DNA of 64,000 nucleotides, taken from the NCBI RefSeq assembly GCF_036370855.1, contig NC_088101.1, positions 34,558,585 through 34,622,584 on the forward strand, given 5' to 3'. This DNA comes from Dromaius novaehollandiae (lineage: Eukaryota; Chordata; Aves; Casuariiformes; Dromaiidae). The notes under the pieces were generated by a model. That model searched no databases, was not told where the DNA came from, and saw nothing but the letters and a program-made list of their open reading frames with translations. Every line of letters begins with the position of its first letter. Position 1 is the first letter of the stretch. The position numbers and the translations under genes were made by a program. This document shows positions 63,641 to 64,000 of the stretch, one piece after another.

Positions 63641-64000
63641 AATTTTGCCCTTCATTGAATTTGGGTAGCTTTTAAGAGAGAAGGAATTACACTGATGCAA
63701 GGAAGGCGAGGATGTGGCATTTTGTTTCTGGCACAGTTGCTATATTTTAGAGAAAAGAATCCAAGTCAGAATGAGAGGACTTTATTCTACCATATTTTCA
63801 CTCAAAAATACCGAAGATGCACATGGTGCATTGATTTTCTTAACTTAGACATAGCAGAAGACAGAATGCTCAGGAGGCACTCTTTTGCTACAGGTAAACC
63901 CTTTGGAAAGAGTGCAGTGTTTTGCAAAAATAAAGTTCTTAATGCGTAAAAGAAAGTCCTTATGTTAGTCTATTTAGTTTGTTTTCAACTATATTCCTTT

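Larger units (their letters stand above)
58291..64000. other. DNA upstream of ELF2, no gene recognised
   Basis: All open frames here are short and none resembles a protein I know, including the expected human-synteny neighbours MGARP and NDUFC1. There are small tandem repeats at about 59654-59710 and 61056-61110, and a probable repeat relic at 63528-63640. The first bases may carry divergent transcription from the ELF2 CpG island (for example the donor-like GCGG|GTGAGG near 58191), unproven. Confidence 0.6.

Noticed and set aside
58291-64000. Expected neighbours MGARP or NDUFC1 by synteny with human
   Set aside because: No frame here resembles either protein; they probably lie beyond the window.

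Overview
The window is vertebrate nuclear DNA, most likely from a bird. Two spliced genes can be read exon by exon: NOCT (nocturnin, + strand) and ELF2 (ETS-family transcription factor, - strand). They lie tail to tail, as they do in human 4q31. The bird assignment is an inference from compact introns, sparse recognisable repeats, sharp CpG islands in AT-rich DNA, and proteins close to but distinct from my memory of the human ones. No bacterial, viral, CRISPR or operon-like content was seen.

Layout. 1-2080: upstream DNA without a recognised gene, with one probable transposon relic. 2090-3110: NOCT promoter and CpG island, with a 30-bp tandem repeat and two CRE-like sites, then exon 1 (2627-2780). 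2781-9060: NOCT intron 1, with a second CpG-rich zone (about 7.67-8.48 kb). 9061-9330 and 10456-11291: NOCT exons 2 and 3; the 3' UTR probably ends near 12.6 kb. About 12.6-19.7 kb: convergent intergenic or 3' UTR DNA. 19851-50413: ELF2 coding exons, read right to left. An internal CpG island (36.7-38.2 kb) holds the alternative first exon of the short isoform. 57.4-58.3 kb: CpG island and probable first exon of the long isoform. 58.3-64 kb: DNA upstream of ELF2 with no recognised gene.

NOCT joins into a 419-residue protein with an intact exonuclease/endonuclease/phosphatase catalytic set. ELF2 joins into 595 residues from the distal promoter or 535 from the internal promoter. All splice phases agree. 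By family knowledge, the long form carries an N-terminal activation region and the short form lacks it, so promoter choice sets whether ELF2 activates or represses.

Nothing here looks like a wholly new biological system. The observations most worth checking are: an out-of-frame uORF overlapping the long ELF2 start codon; an AUG-UGA start-stop element before the short ELF2 start codon; a (GGGGCC)7 tract in ELF2 intron 1; a CRE pair in the NOCT promoter; a second CpG zone before a myristoylation-type internal NOCT start; an unidentified protein-like ORF with splice-like borders at 31633-31837; and ancient palindromic DNA-transposon relics.
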